Origin: Marinobacter salsuginis
GTDB taxonomy: Bacteria; Pseudomonadota; Gammaproteobacteria; Pseudomonadales; Oleiphilaceae
Assembly (NCBI RefSeq): GCF_009617755.1
Contig: NZ_BGZH01000006.1
Coordinates: 48,361 to 112,360, forward strand
Length of the DNA: 64,000 nt
Reading direction: 5' to 3'
The position numbers and the translations under genes were made by a program. The notes beneath the pieces are model-generated. The model saw only the letters and a program-made list of their open reading frames with translations, had not been told where the DNA came from and ran no database searches. This document shows positions 50,501 to 60,194 of the stretch, in pieces. The number at the start of each line of letters is the position of its first letter. Position 1 is the first letter of the stretch.

Positions 50501-51879
50501 TGAAAAGGCTTATCCTCCCAACCCTAATCCTTTCGCTTTCCGCGCCAGTGGCCTCCGCAAACTGGACGGATGACTGGTTTGCTTCATCCACGTCCAGTGG
50601 CGCATCAAGCTACAAGAACCAGCAACGCGGTTTCTACTCTGCAGGCTCCTATTCAGCCCGCTTCAACGTGTCCAACGACCCGCTTCTCACTATTTCGCCC
50701 CCCAGGGTATCGGCAGGGTGTGGTGGTGTTGATCTTTTTCTTGGCGGGATGTCGATGCTCGACCCGGATTACCTGGTCGATAAGCTTCAGAACATGATTC
50801 AGGCAGCTCCTGCCGTCGCTTTCGACACAGCAATGAAAGTGATGAGCAAAGAACTCTCTGAGACGATGAAAAGTTTCGAAAAAATAATCAACGACTTGAA
50901 CGGAATTCAGATCAACGATTGCCAATTTGCCAAAAAGCTTGGCGAGCCCGTTGGTGATTTTATCGGGACCGCAGCTAGCAACCGTCTCAAAGCCCTGGAT
51001 AGCAAGGCGGCCACCGCACTTGGGTCAGTTACAAGCTGGTATGAAACGACTGAAAATCAAGTAGCAGCCAACCAGGAGCCATCCGTCGACGTCAAGCAGC
51101 TTACTGCCGATTGTCCGACCCAATTCAACAACATCTTCAAGACTGGCTCCCTACTACAGAATGCCGCTGACGAATTCGGTTTCCAGTACGTCGATACCAT
51201 GCGTGGATTCGTGGGTGATGTGATGATCAACGCAACGGCAGCCGTAAAAGCCCCCGTCATCGAACCGATTAGCTCATGCCCCAATAACGACGAATCCAGC
51301 ATCGATGATTTCGTTGTCGGCAATGCCGAAAAGAAAGTCAACGGTGCGGGTGGACCTGTTTGCCAAACGGATTCAGCGACTCCAGGCGGTCTTCTGGCGC
51401 TAGTGAGCAATCAGATGAATGCGATCGCCACCAAAATCGAGAACAAAACCGCTTTAAGTGCAGCAGATGAGGCGTTCCTGACCTCTTCTCCGATCCCAAT
51501 CCTGCCAATTATTGTCGATTCCATTGCACTGGGAGACAAAGCAATGGCGATCGCTCTCACGGAAGAAGTCGTCGCCTATGCCTATGCGTTTTATATGGTC
51601 GATGATCTCTACAACACCATCGACAACATGATCCGCGAAATCGACGCGGTTATGAACAGCACAGGCGCCGCCGGCCCACAATGCGACAGAACAGTTTACG
51701 CCGAGGTTGCCGACCATCTAACCGGAATAAAAAAAGACGCTTACCAATTCCGAATGGCCGCGCGAACCAGCTACCTCAAAAAAACCCAAGAGCAGATGGC
51801 ACACATCGCATTTACCGCTGCCCAGGCTAAGCGACAAGAAGAAGTTCTTCGGCGCAATGCAGAGGACATCACTCAATGA
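50500..51879 (+). CDS. traH: Pilus assembly protein TraH
   Basis: 459 residues with a signal peptide. The signature GCGGVDLFLGGMSMLDPDYL is at about 73-92, and CQFAKKLGEPVGDF follows near 147-160. The C-terminus is a coiled coil (KKTQEQMAHIAFTAAQAKRQ). TraH acts in the periplasm and outer membrane with TraF, TraU and TrbC. It overlaps traF by one base and traG by four. Confidence 0.95.
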   Translation: MKRLILPTLILSLSAPVASANWTDDWFASSTSSGASSYKNQQRGFYSAGSYSARFNVSNDPLLTISPPRVSAGCGGVDLFLGGMSMLDPDYLVDKLQNMIQAAPAVAFDTAMKVMSKELSETMKSFEKIINDLNGIQINDCQFAKKLGEPVGDFIGTAASNRLKALDSKAATALGSVTSWYETTENQVAANQEPSVDVKQLTADCPTQFNNIFKTGSLLQNAADEFGFQYVDTMRGFVGDVMINATAAVKAPVIEPISSCPNNDESSIDDFVVGNAEKKVNGAGGPVCQTDSATPGGLLALVSNQMNAIATKIENKTALSAADEAFLTSSPIPILPIIVDSIALGDKAMAIALTEEVVAYAYAFYMVDDLYNTIDNMIREIDAVMNSTGAAGPQCDRTVYAEVADHLTGIKKDAYQFRMAARTSYLKKTQEQMAHIAFTAAQAKRQEEVLRRNAEDITQ

Positions 51880-54800
51880 AGCGCACACTTCCGATAATCG
51901 CTCTGATCCTCGTGGCAGCGCTACCAAGCACAGCGTTTGCCCTGGATATGGATTTCTATACCTATGACGGCTTCACGGAAACGGTAAACGCCTTTAAACG
52001 CATTTCACTGGTATTTGCGAATAATCAGTACACCACATTATTCGCCGTGGCCGTGGTACTCGGCCTGTTACTCGGTGGTTTGTTCACAGTCGGTAAAGGC
52101 ATCATTAATTTCCAACAGTCGGCCACTGGCCTCAGCCTGTCCTGGTTAATGACGACCTTAATTGGCGTGGCTGTCTTTAAAGCATTGATCACTCCAACCG
52201 GCACTGTGCATGTATATGACCCGGTCCGAAATGCCTATGAAGCTGTGCCAGACGTTCCTGATTTGATTGTTTTGGTCGCTGGTATGACCAACAAAGCGGA
52301 GCGGGCAGTTCAAGAGATTGTGGATGCCTCGGCCGCTCATCCCTACGGGACAGAGGGAATGGGTGTTGGCTTCGAGCTCCTGCTCAACGCAACGTCGGAT
52401 AAAACCTTTTCCTCCGATTATTACCTCCAGAAGTCTATCCGACAGTATTTCAAAGACTGCTCAAAACTTGCTCTTGTCCTTCCCAGCTACGCAGTGGATC
52501 TTGCCGAGATTAAAAGCGGCACGGACGACTTGCTGAACCAGTTAGCCGATATGAAATCGCCTGCGATGTTTACGACCATGTATTCCTCTGGCGCGGGCAA
52601 GGCCGGCACAGTGATGAGTTGCTCAGACGCTTATGACAATGTCCTGGCGCCGGCTCTAAACGCCGCGCCAACATACGATGAGCACCTGAATTCCGTTTGT
52701 ACCAAAACCGGCTTTGATATAGCCGTACCCGCACAAAAAACAGCGTGCGAAACAAAGATTCAAAACATGAATCTTAACGTGTTTGGAGCCGCAGCCGCCC
52801 CACCTGCGCAATTGCTTAGAAACGTGGTCATTAGTAATGCAATCGCCAGCGTTATGCTTGATGAAAACCCAGATGCGGGGATCCGCGCCTTAACCAACCG
52901 GTCCATGGTCAACAACGGACTTGGAATTGCTGTTAGCGCGAACGAGTGGATGCCAAAGATTAGGGCTTCAGTTACCGCCATAGTGTTGGGACTGATCCCG
53001 ATTCTGGCACTTTTCATTGTGACGCCACTATTCCCCATGGCCCTGAAGCTTATCGTGGCTCTTCTCGGCTGGATAATGCTGTGGGGGGTCATGGATGTGA
53101 TCTTGGCACAAATTGCGGTCGACCAGGCCTACGATGCCGTTGACGAAATTCAGCGTCACAACATGGGGCTATCCGCAATGTTCCTTGCCCCCGAAAGTGC
53201 AACCCAGGCGCTTTCTCTTTTTGGAAAAGCCCGCGGCATGGGTATCACCATTTCGGCTTTCATCGCCGCCATGCTCTTCAAGATGTCGCCCTATGGCCTG
53301 ACGTCTCTGGCTGGAAATTGGTCGGGGCATGCTGACGGCGCAGGCTCTGACGCAGCGAACAAAGCTCAGTCCCCTGTAGAAAGCATGAACCATTTGAATT
53401 CGCTTGCGAGTGCTCGCGGATCCGCAAACCTCATGGCCGAGACCGGGTGGAACAATATCGCCTCTGTTTCTGAGCACAATCAAGCAGAAAGCCACTACCG
53501 AGGCCTCGAAACGATGTCTGGCATGGCAGATCTTGGCCACACCAGTCCGATCACCTCAGGTAAAGCATTGGGCGCATATGGAGCCGGTGGAGTTGTGGGT
53601 GGCGTTGCTGGCGCCGTCCAATCCAACGGTGGAGATAGCTCCCCTGAAGCTCTATTCAAGCAGGGGCTAAACACCTCGAATGTAGAAAGCCAGGTGAGGC
53701 ACGGGGCTGCCTCCGGCCGCAATCAGTCTGCCGCGACCTTTGGTATGTCTGTGAATGAGCAGGAAGCCATTAATACTGCACAGTCAGTTTCAATCAACAC
53801 AGGCAACACTCAGCGTGTAGGCACCATGCTTGACCGTATCGCAGAGCAGCACCCTGATCTATCGAGAGGACAAATTTTTGAGGCTTATGCGACAGCCACT
53901 AATGCTGACCTGTGGGGCAAGTTGAGCGCTACTAACTGGCATCCCGGCGAGATGGTCAAGTTCTCAGAATTTTCAGCAAACATGAATCAGTCAGAGCTTC
54001 GCGGAATGATGAGTTACATGGCAGAAACGGGCCAGTCTCCATCCCAGATTTATGAGGCAGTAGGTTCCGTGCGCGCTGCTTCTGATCACGGAACTGCGCT
54101 GGCATTGGATGAAGTTACGCCACAGCAGCTTGCTGTTTCTCAAGCAATCGAAACTATGAAGCGATCAGCAGATGGCCAAGCAACTTATGAACAGGGAATG
54201 ATGAGACCAGGAGGTATGTATGAATACCTCTTGGACACTGGAAGACTCCATCAGTCTGCCGTCGCTTCAAACCTCACCACAATGGAATTAATGTCCGATG
54301 GAACCGGAATGTCGATGCAAGAACTTGTTCTTCGCGATCGCCTGGCTTCGGCTGGCTCGTTTTCTATGTCCAAAGAAGAAATGCAGAGCGCACATGACGA
54401 AAACGGCTGGTTCACACAGCGTCAAATCGACGCGGTTGATGATGGGGCTCGGGTAACACTTGCTCTCGACAATGAGGGGAACATCGTTCACAGCAGCGCT
54501 CTGTCCGGTAACAACGCCGCCTCTGACAACCACATTCGCAAAGATAGGAGTTACACCGAAACTGACACCACCAGAATTGAAACCGGTGGGAGGGTCGAGC
54601 TCCCCAACGCGGCGCATTGGGCTCTTAGCAAGGATCCTGCTGATACAGCCCGCCTTGCCGACCAATTCCAGAAGTTTGCCGGCGATGGCGAACAAGGCAA
54701 CAAAGCAATGTTCCTGCATCAGCTTACTAGCGTGATCGATGCAGTGAACAGCTCAAACCTCTCAGAAAACGTGAGTGTGGGCGGCGCTTTCCAGGCCGGG

Positions 54801-55166
54801 CTTCAAACACCGTTGCAAGATCTTTCTCCTGTCCATGCCTCAGCGATGGTGAACGCTGGCATTACATACGCTGATCACGAAGACGCAAATATGAATCGCC
54901 AGGCCTTGGAGAAGCTTGCGGAATCTACGTGGAACGTCATGGAGAGCTACGAAACACAACCCGGCTCTCTCACACCAGAAAGGGACGCCGCGACAGCCGC
55001 TGCGCTGCACTTCCAAGACGGCTTCCAAAAACTTTACTCGGCGGCTGGAGAGGATGCGGATGCCCGCTACACAACACTTTCTGAACATGAAGGCAAGGAG
55101 CTACTTAACGATGGCGAGGAAGAGAAGACCCCGAATCGTAGGTCTCGCAGCAATGCTGGTCGTTAG
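51876..55166 (+). CDS. traG: Mating-pair stabilisation and entry-exclusion protein TraG
   Basis: 1096 residues. The N-terminal TraG domain (about 1-480) holds a signal-like segment and several membrane helices (VVLGLLLGGLFTVGKG, LIPILALFIVTPLFPMALKL, LIVALLGWIMLWGVMDVILA). The long C-terminal part (about 480-1096) is soluble and rich in Gly, Ala, Ser and Gln, usual for the periplasmic TraG part that takes part in recipient recognition. F TraG has 938 residues. It overlaps the lytic transglycosylase by 56 bases. Confidence 0.93.
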   Translation: MKRTLPIIALILVAALPSTAFALDMDFYTYDGFTETVNAFKRISLVFANNQYTTLFAVAVVLGLLLGGLFTVGKGIINFQQSATGLSLSWLMTTLIGVAVFKALITPTGTVHVYDPVRNAYEAVPDVPDLIVLVAGMTNKAERAVQEIVDASAAHPYGTEGMGVGFELLLNATSDKTFSSDYYLQKSIRQYFKDCSKLALVLPSYAVDLAEIKSGTDDLLNQLADMKSPAMFTTMYSSGAGKAGTVMSCSDAYDNVLAPALNAAPTYDEHLNSVCTKTGFDIAVPAQKTACETKIQNMNLNVFGAAAAPPAQLLRNVVISNAIASVMLDENPDAGIRALTNRSMVNNGLGIAVSANEWMPKIRASVTAIVLGLIPILALFIVTPLFPMALKLIVALLGWIMLWGVMDVILAQIAVDQAYDAVDEIQRHNMGLSAMFLAPESATQALSLFGKARGMGITISAFIAAMLFKMSPYGLTSLAGNWSGHADGAGSDAANKAQSPVESMNHLNSLASARGSANLMAETGWNNIASVSEHNQAESHYRGLETMSGMADLGHTSPITSGKALGAYGAGGVVGGVAGAVQSNGGDSSPEALFKQGLNTSNVESQVRHGAASGRNQSAATFGMSVNEQEAINTAQSVSINTGNTQRVGTMLDRIAEQHPDLSRGQIFEAYATATNADLWGKLSATNWHPGEMVKFSEFSANMNQSELRGMMSYMAETGQSPSQIYEAVGSVRAASDHGTALALDEVTPQQLAVSQAIETMKRSADGQATYEQGMMRPGGMYEYLLDTGRLHQSAVASNLTTMELMSDGTGMSMQELVLRDRLASAGSFSMSKEEMQSAHDENGWFTQRQIDAVDDGARVTLALDNEGNIVHSSALSGNNAASDNHIRKDRSYTETDTTRIETGGRVELPNAAHWALSKDPADTARLADQFQKFAGDGEQGNKAMFLHQLTSVIDAVNSSNLSENVSVGGAFQAGLQTPLQDLSPVHASAMVNAGITYADHEDANMNRQALEKLAESTWNVMESYETQPGSLTPERDAATAAALHFQDGFQKLYSAAGEDADARYTTLSEHEGKELLNDGEEEKTPNRRSRSNAGR

Positions 55167-55581
55167 TTCTTCGGTATTGGCGGACATAAATCAATGTTTT
55201 TCTGAGGCCGCAGGTCGCTACCAGATCCCGGCAAAGTTATTGAAAGCAATTGCCCTTGTTGAAAGTAATAACAAAACCGATGCGATAAACGGCAACAACA
55301 GCGATGGTTCCAGAGATTATGGGTTAATGCAGATCAACTCCCAGCATTTAGAGCGGTTGCAGCCCTACCGAATAACAGCTCCTGTTCTGGTTCGCGATCC
55401 TTGCACCAATATCCATGTAGGCGCCTGGATCCTTGCCGAAAACCTCGTTACCACAAAAGGCGACCTTTGGGCCGCTGTGGGAGCCTATAACGCAGGATTC
55501 TCAACCAAACCAAAAGTACAGCGCGCCCGCCGGCACTATGTGTCGAAGGTCCGTGATGCCCTAAACCATGTAGGAGAGTGA
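55111..55581 (+). CDS. Lytic transglycosylase of the transfer system
   Basis: 156 residues from ATG 55111 with AAGGAG 11 bases upstream, inside the end of traG. A signal peptide (IVGLAAMLVVSSSVLADI) precedes an SLT domain: YQIPAKLLKAIALVESNN (catalytic Glu in VES), DYGLMQINSQHL, CTNIHVGAWILAENL and GAYNAGF. It opens peptidoglycan for the channel, like VirB1 or F Orf169. Confidence 0.93.
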   Translation: MARKRRPRIVGLAAMLVVSSSVLADINQCFSEAAGRYQIPAKLLKAIALVESNNKTDAINGNNSDGSRDYGLMQINSQHLERLQPYRITAPVLVRDPCTNIHVGAWILAENLVTTKGDLWAAVGAYNAGFSTKPKVQRARRHYVSKVRDALNHVGE

Positions 55582-55585
55582 TGCT

Positions 55586-56569
55586 ATGGACCAGGAAAAA
55601 AACACCGAACAAACGCTTATCGAAGCATTTACTCGTCAGCAGACGGCCTTTGCCGACGCCATAATGTCAGAGACCCGGAAAGCTCGACGCAATGCGAATT
55701 TCAGGACGATTGGATTCATTCTGGTCATTGTCACTATTTTCACAATTAACATTCTTTACTCGCGAGGAATTCTCGGAGGCATAACGATCCCAAAAGGCGA
55801 ATCCTATGTTTCCCTAGTAAGAATTAATGGCCCTATAGAGGCAGGAAAACCTACAGCACTTAGTGAATTAGAAAACAACCTTTACCAAGCCTTCCACGAC
55901 GAAGATTCTAAGGGTGTTCTTCTAGTGATCAACTCGCCGGGTGGCACGCCCGTTCAGTCACACAAGCTTCACCAGTACCTAATGCAACTTAAAGAGGAAA
56001 CTGGCAAGCGCTTGGTGGTGTTAGGTGACGACATGCTCACGAGCGGGGCTTATATGGTCGCAGTTGCTGCCGATAAGATACTAGTGAATCCGGCTACGCT
56101 CACTGGTTCGATCGGCGTCTTCCAGCAATCCTTTGGCCTTAAAAATCTTGCGGAGAAGGCTGGTGTAACAGCTAGAACTATCGTAGCTGGCGACAACAAA
56201 AGGAGGCTTGACCCTTTCACGGATGCAAAACCTGAGGACCTTCTTAAAGTTCAATCGGTGCTCGATGAAATACACCAGCAGTTCATTGCCGTTGTGCGAT
56301 CATCCAGAAAAGATAAGCTGTCAGAGGCTGATGATCTTTTCAGCGGAGACTACTGGACAGGAACCGAAGCATTATCTCTTGGTTTAGTTGACGGAATATC
56401 CACTTACCATCGAGTGTTGAAAGAAGAGTTTGGCTCAGAACATGCCCTCGATTACAGCTTGAAACCAGGGCTATTCGGTAGGCTTCCGAGTGTTTCCGAA
56501 TCTATCGCCGACTCAATCGTCTCTCGGATCAGTAGCGAACTGAGCAATATCAATGGTCCGCGCCTCTAG
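55586..56569 (+). CDS. S49-family (SppA-like) membrane peptidase at the end of the tra operon
   Basis: 327 residues with one membrane helix (about 40-60). The S49 domain has VLLVINSPGGTPVQSHKLHQ, the catalytic Ser in DDMLTSGAYMVAVAADKILV, LTGSIGV, and the Lys region NKRRLDPFTDAKPEDL. In SppA the Ser and Lys form the catalytic dyad that degrades cleaved signal peptides. It starts 4 bases after the transglycosylase stop, so it is part of the operon. It is not part of the classical F system; similar genes occur in some large conjugative elements. It could clear pilin leaders or act on the envelope during mating. Confidence 0.88.
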   Translation: MDQEKNTEQTLIEAFTRQQTAFADAIMSETRKARRNANFRTIGFILVIVTIFTINILYSRGILGGITIPKGESYVSLVRINGPIEAGKPTALSELENNLYQAFHDEDSKGVLLVINSPGGTPVQSHKLHQYLMQLKEETGKRLVVLGDDMLTSGAYMVAVAADKILVNPATLTGSIGVFQQSFGLKNLAEKAGVTARTIVAGDNKRRLDPFTDAKPEDLLKVQSVLDEIHQQFIAVVRSSRKDKLSEADDLFSGDYWTGTEALSLGLVDGISTYHRVLKEEFGSEHALDYSLKPGLFGRLPSVSESIADSIVSRISSELSNINGPRL

Positions 56570-56932
56570 CTAACCTGTCCAGTTACAGGCTTCGCGTAGG
56601 CGAGGCCTGACGCGGCTGATCGCTTCGGTGTCGGTCCAGTGTTTATTACCACTAAAAATATTTCTCTCAATCTGACGGTATTCTTTGAACGATAACGTTT
56701 GAACAAGCTGGAAGCTTACACAGGAACACAGGCCTTGTTGTTCAATGCTAACCGAATCCAGATTGCCCTTCGTTAGATCTTCCAGACAGACTGCGTTTAT
56801 CTTAGAAACGCTAGTCACCTCTTTTATTGTCTGTATGTCGTAAACGTTTTGCTCACTCCAAACGATGGGGGAGCTCAAAATCAAAGCAAGCCCGCAGCCG
56901 AAACCTACAATTCCTTTCAACATTTCAATCAC
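56570..56932 (-). CDS. Small exported protein of the TraI/TraD operon
   Basis: 120 residues with a signal peptide (GIVGFGCGLALILSSPIVWS). The mature part has four Cys, with CSCVSFQLVQTLSFKEYRQI, and I do not recognise it. It is last in the minus-strand operon, overlaps the gene before it by four bases and converges on the S49 gene (no gap). A role in the donor envelope is possible. Confidence 0.65.
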   Translation of the reverse strand: MIEMLKGIVGFGCGLALILSSPIVWSEQNVYDIQTIKEVTSVSKINAVCLEDLTKGNLDSVSIEQQGLCSCVSFQLVQTLSFKEYRQIERNIFSGNKHWTDTEAISRVRPRLREACNWTG

Positions 56933-57390
56933 CTATTTCTGAGGTCCTTCTTGTTAGAATCTTCGAGCGCAACCTGAACAACTCCCCTTAGAACATCGCC
57001 TTTAATCTCATAGATTTCTCGGGCATAAATCACAGGCCAGAGGCAAACCCCGATAAAAAGAGTACCAACCACCATAAAAGGTAAGGGCAGAATAATCTGG
57101 CGCCCCATAACTTCCCACTCGGGGGTTTGAGCTTCGAGACCACTTGGCGTTAGCCAAAAGGTCAAAATCGCTACGGCTATTACGCCTGCGGCCCTAATTA
57201 CACCCCTCGTATAATGACAAAAGACGGCAAATGCGAGTGCCGCCGGAACAGCAAGAAAAACTCCCAATATGGCAGCATCTTCCATGTAAAGCTCCGGCAT
57301 AATAGTTCCGTCGTAAACGAACCAAGCCCACAGCGCCATACCAAAGGTCGGCGCGATAACGCATTTCATAAAACCTAATGTGTAAAGCAT
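56929..57390 (-). CDS. Membrane protein of the TraI/TraD operon
   Basis: 153 residues with four membrane helices (GMALWAWFVYDG region, ILGVFLAVPAALAFAVFCHY, AAGVIAVAILTFWL, ILPLPFMVVGTLFIGVCLWP) and a short charged C-terminus. I do not recognise a family. It lies 14 bases after traI. Entry exclusion genes are often found in this place in F-type plasmids, but no sequence match supports that. Confidence 0.65.
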   Translation of the reverse strand: MLYTLGFMKCVIAPTFGMALWAWFVYDGTIMPELYMEDAAILGVFLAVPAALAFAVFCHYTRGVIRAAGVIAVAILTFWLTPSGLEAQTPEWEVMGRQIILPLPFMVVGTLFIGVCLWPVIYAREIYEIKGDVLRGVVQVALEDSNKKDLRNR

Positions 57391-57404
57391 GACAAGCTCC
57401 TTTT

Positions 57405-60194
57405 TTATAAGGACAAGTCTTTCGCCGGTCCACCTTTTTCGCGCCCCAACGCCTTGTCCACGATTTCCTTAACCTTTTGAGTAACCTTCTCCATCCTGGT
57501 TTCTTTCACCAGGCCATCAGCAGCAAACATTTTCTCGACGCTCACGTTGCGACCTTCCAAGGCACTCGTTTTCTCGCCGGTACGCTCTTCAATACCTTTT
57601 GTAAGCTTGGCTCTATCGTCGGTATAAATCCGAGCATCTTCTTTAGCCCTGGACAATCCAACATAGAATGATTTCTGATTAACGAGGTTGCGCCGCCAAC
57701 TTTCTGCCAATGCCATTGCGGATCTGTAGGTCTGTCCCTGGGCAGAAACAATTGTTGAGGCATAAGCATGGTCCCAATGTTTATCCTCTTTCAGGTCCAG
57801 CGAGATTCGACGCCCATCCTGAAATTTTATTATGGCCGTTGACCCATCGATCCGCTCAATTTCCCCCTTTGCACCGTTCTTAAGATCCCGGTCCTTGTCA
57901 GTCTTGGTCCACCTTATGCGATCACCCTCTGCCAGGCGCTTATCTTCTTCACGATAAACCTCGACCCCATGCTTGGCACGACCAGCAACTTTATCAGGTC
58001 GCCACTCAACTTCCTGACCGTCCTTGTTAGCAAATATTACCTTTTCGCCGTCAACACGAAGGACTTTGACCAATTCATTTCGTTCAACCCCAATGGTTTT
58101 AAAATCCCTCGCAAACTGAACCAAATCACCTTTCTGGTAGCCCCGTGAACTTCCTTTTTCTACCCTTGTAAGCCCCAGACTCACCAACGCCTTTAATTCG
58201 GCTTTATCTTTCCCCAGGTCGCCAGATTGTTGCAGCTTCTCTCGGATGCCCTGATTCACAACAGCCCGCGTTTCATTATCCGGAACCATCAAAAGTGTGT
58301 CTGAGCGGTCCCTGGCGGTCATACCGGCATAGTCATCAATCACTCGTGTCACCAAAGTTTCACGATTCGGGTCTTCGTGAATCCGCCCCGCGACGTTCTT
58401 CATTGCTTTAGCAACTTGACCAACCATCGCATCTTTCACTGCTTGCAGAAGAATCGGATTGTTCTTCTGCCGCTGGATTTCAGTCATCTGAGCCGTCTTC
58501 ATGCCGCCTCTTACGAGCTGCGCGAACGGTTTACCCCACTCAACTGAACCGATCTGCGCGTGGTCACCAACCAACGCAACTCGGGCACCTTCCTTTCGAG
58601 CGTAGGTGAGCAGATCAGCCATTTGATTAGCGTTTACTAGAGAGCCTTCATCGACAATCCAGAGCTTCTTCTGATCCAGTCCCTTTCCGCCCTTCCCTTC
58701 CTCTTCCCGCGCCAATGCGTAGAGGTGGCTGGCAAGCGTTTGACTCCGAATCCCAGAGCCTTCCATTAGCGAATCGCTTGCAGATCCTGTTGGGGCAAAA
58801 CCACGAACCGAGTATCCCTTCCCCTCTGCGACCTCGCGCACCGCAGATAGCATGTAGGTCTTACCAGTACCGGCATAACCTTGAACGCCAACGACCCTAT
58901 CTTTCCCATTCAAGATGGTTGTTGCACCCTCCATCTGACCCCTGGTGAAACCCAAAGATTGTCCGTATTCCTTGACCGCTCCTTTGCCGGATATCGGCTT
59001 TAATTCATTTTGGCCAGTCTTCACCAGATCTACGATATACCGCTCTTTCTTTAGAGCTTGGGGGGTGGTGAGATACGCCTCATCTCGCGAAACCCCAGTG
59101 GCGTGAAGCAGGACTTTTTCCTGCTTGAGGCTGCGTATTGCCTGTTCTACGTCCTTAATACTGTGGTTGCCTACGCCCCACGCAAGGGTCATCTTGACCA
59201 GTTCACCTTCTGAGAAAACGGCCTCACGTTCCGCCAATTTCTTATAAGCAAAAATCGCGTCGTCTTTAGCGCGGTCAGGACTGTCCCTTTCAGCACTTGG
59301 CCGCGCCTCGGGGATGGTAGGAACCGTCAAACGAGCTTCTTGAAGCTCGCTCCGCCACCGTTCCTGCAATACATCTTCTGTCGTCGACTGCTTCGAATCG
59401 CGCGTCATTAATGATGCCCTATCCATGGCTTTGGCACCCTCCAGACCCCTTTCCTTTGCGGCAGCCTCAATATCCTTTCGCCGCTTGGAATAAAGATCTC
59501 GAAGCTCCTGAGACACCTCTTGAAGCTCAAATGTGCCGTTCTTGCCGCGCTCAATTGTGTAACCGAGCTCCTGGGCTTTCATGGCAAGTTCAGATCGGTA
59601 CACCTGTCCTGCAGCCACATTCGGATCGTACATTTTCCTGCTTTCGATGGATCGCCACTGACCATCATTCCTCAGCGTAGCGTTCAGTATCACGCTATGC
59701 GTATGCAATTGAGGATCCAGCGCCCTACTGGTCGTGTGCGTAAATGTCGCCGCAGCGAGGTTTTCAGTGCGTACAAACTGCGAAACCCCTTCTGAGGTAT
59801 TCCGGGCTCCAACCAGCCTATCTTCTATGTAACCGACAGCCGATTTGACCGCTTCTTTATGAGCGGCCATCAGGCGCTCATCACCTCCCATCAGCGCCAT
59901 AATCGAAACGGATTTAGGAGCTGAAAACGTAAAATCCCAACCTGGTTTATGTTCCAAGCCACCTTTCCCGTCCGACCGCCCCAGCGTGTCTCCAGTTGGC
60001 AACCGGCCCTCCAATGCTTGCTGAAATACCTTAATGTCCACCGGCCCTTCCAGGCCCATTAAGGCGGCACCCTTACCTACCCATTCGCTGGGAATTACCT
60101 CTTTCTCGCCGTTTTCATTTTTGCCGTAGTAATCCGCATCCTTGTAATAGGAACCAGCCTGTTTCGCGCTCCCGAGCGCCTTAATCGACAACAT
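57405..60194 (-). CDS. traI: MobF conjugative relaxase-helicase TraI
   Basis: 929 residues. The TrwC-type relaxase domain (about 1-300) has two Tyr pairs, Y16-Y17 and Y22-Y23, in AGSYYKDADYYGK; the metal-binding three-His site is in FTHTTSRALDPQLHTHSVIL. The helicase part has Walker A GYAGTGKTYML at about 438-446, DEGS, and C-terminal motifs to YVGLSRAKEDARIYTDD. TraI cuts one strand at oriT, stays attached and unwinds the plasmid. It is shorter than F TraI (1756) and nearer to TrwC size (966). Its start overlaps the traD stop by one base. Confidence 0.96.
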   Translation of the reverse strand: MLSIKALGSAKQAGSYYKDADYYGKNENGEKEVIPSEWVGKGAALMGLEGPVDIKVFQQALEGRLPTGDTLGRSDGKGGLEHKPGWDFTFSAPKSVSIMALMGGDERLMAAHKEAVKSAVGYIEDRLVGARNTSEGVSQFVRTENLAAATFTHTTSRALDPQLHTHSVILNATLRNDGQWRSIESRKMYDPNVAAGQVYRSELAMKAQELGYTIERGKNGTFELQEVSQELRDLYSKRRKDIEAAAKERGLEGAKAMDRASLMTRDSKQSTTEDVLQERWRSELQEARLTVPTIPEARPSAERDSPDRAKDDAIFAYKKLAEREAVFSEGELVKMTLAWGVGNHSIKDVEQAIRSLKQEKVLLHATGVSRDEAYLTTPQALKKERYIVDLVKTGQNELKPISGKGAVKEYGQSLGFTRGQMEGATTILNGKDRVVGVQGYAGTGKTYMLSAVREVAEGKGYSVRGFAPTGSASDSLMEGSGIRSQTLASHLYALAREEEGKGGKGLDQKKLWIVDEGSLVNANQMADLLTYARKEGARVALVGDHAQIGSVEWGKPFAQLVRGGMKTAQMTEIQRQKNNPILLQAVKDAMVGQVAKAMKNVAGRIHEDPNRETLVTRVIDDYAGMTARDRSDTLLMVPDNETRAVVNQGIREKLQQSGDLGKDKAELKALVSLGLTRVEKGSSRGYQKGDLVQFARDFKTIGVERNELVKVLRVDGEKVIFANKDGQEVEWRPDKVAGRAKHGVEVYREEDKRLAEGDRIRWTKTDKDRDLKNGAKGEIERIDGSTAIIKFQDGRRISLDLKEDKHWDHAYASTIVSAQGQTYRSAMALAESWRRNLVNQKSFYVGLSRAKEDARIYTDDRAKLTKGIEERTGEKTSALEGRNVSVEKMFAADGLVKETRMEKVTQKVKEIVDKALGREKGGPAKDLSL

